Positions 5,583 to 5,647 of a DNA stretch of 5,647 nt are shown piece by piece. This DNA comes from Thermoplasmata archaeon (GTDB taxonomy: Archaea > Thermoplasmatota > Thermoplasmata > Thermoplasmatales > Thermoplasmataceae). The notes under the pieces are model-generated. The model saw nothing but the letters and a program-made list of their open reading frames with translations. It made no database searches and was not told the origin of the DNA. The position numbers and the translations under genes are program-made. The stretch covers positions 1 through 5,647 of the forward strand of contig JAKARU010000061.1 in the NCBI GenBank assembly GCA_021819225.1, read 5' to 3'. The stretch's first letter is position 1. Each line of letters starts with the position of its first letter.

Positions 5583-5647
5583 GATTCTTCCATTGAGGGA
5601 GAAAAATATGAGAATAATTTAAGATAAGGATAGAATAGGGGGATTAT

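Noticed and set aside
5539..5622. Tiny plus-strand frames in the right-end spacer (ATG at 5539 and 5608)
   Set aside because: They encode 11 and 4 residues without ribosome-binding sites; not supportable as genes.

Overview
The window reads as chromosomal DNA of a Thermoplasmatales-like archaeon. The evidence is the set of archaeal information-processing genes (fibrillarin-like rRNA/tRNA 2'-O-methyltransferase, elongation factor 1-beta and its zinc-ribbon partner), an archaeal-type cofactor-independent phosphoglycerate mutase, dominance of AGG/AGA arginine and ATA isoleucine codons, modest GC, and TATA-type promoters placed so that several transcripts would start at or next to the start codon. 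The order-level assignment is inference; the archaeal assignment is firm. There are no mobile elements, CRISPR arrays, tRNA or rRNA genes.

Layout. Positions 1-1377 (+) hold the 3' end of adenosylhomocysteinase followed, with a 4-base GTGA overlap, by apgM (phosphoglycerate mutase). A short AT-rich convergent spacer (1378-1471) separates these from a minus-strand block read right to left: a 55-aa zinc-ribbon protein (4395-4228), aEF1-beta (4217-3951), a membrane-anchored family 2/21-like glycosyltransferase (3942-2854) and a GlmM-type phosphohexomutase (2818-1472). The first three are tightly packed and probably one operon. glmM has its own TATA-like element just past the glycosyltransferase stop. 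A 130-bp divergent intergenic region (4396-4525) carries a promoter in each direction and a small inverted repeat. To its right, a plus-strand pair encodes a 92-aa protein of unknown function and fibrillarin (flpA), joined by a TAATG stop/start overlap. The last 175 bases hold a T-run terminator and possibly the promoter of a gene beyond the window.

How the genes fit together. Three themes are adjacent: central carbon metabolism (apgM), sugar activation and glycan building (glmM and the glycosyltransferase), and translation/RNA modification (zinc ribbon, aEF1-beta, fibrillarin). Adenosylhomocysteinase would recycle the S-adenosylhomocysteine released by methyltransferases such as fibrillarin, but they are in separate transcription units. 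I see no clear novel multi-gene system. The most interesting points are the unknown gene coupled to fibrillarin where nop5 usually sits, several substitutions in the fibrillarin SAM/catalytic motifs, and the architecture of the divergent promoter region.
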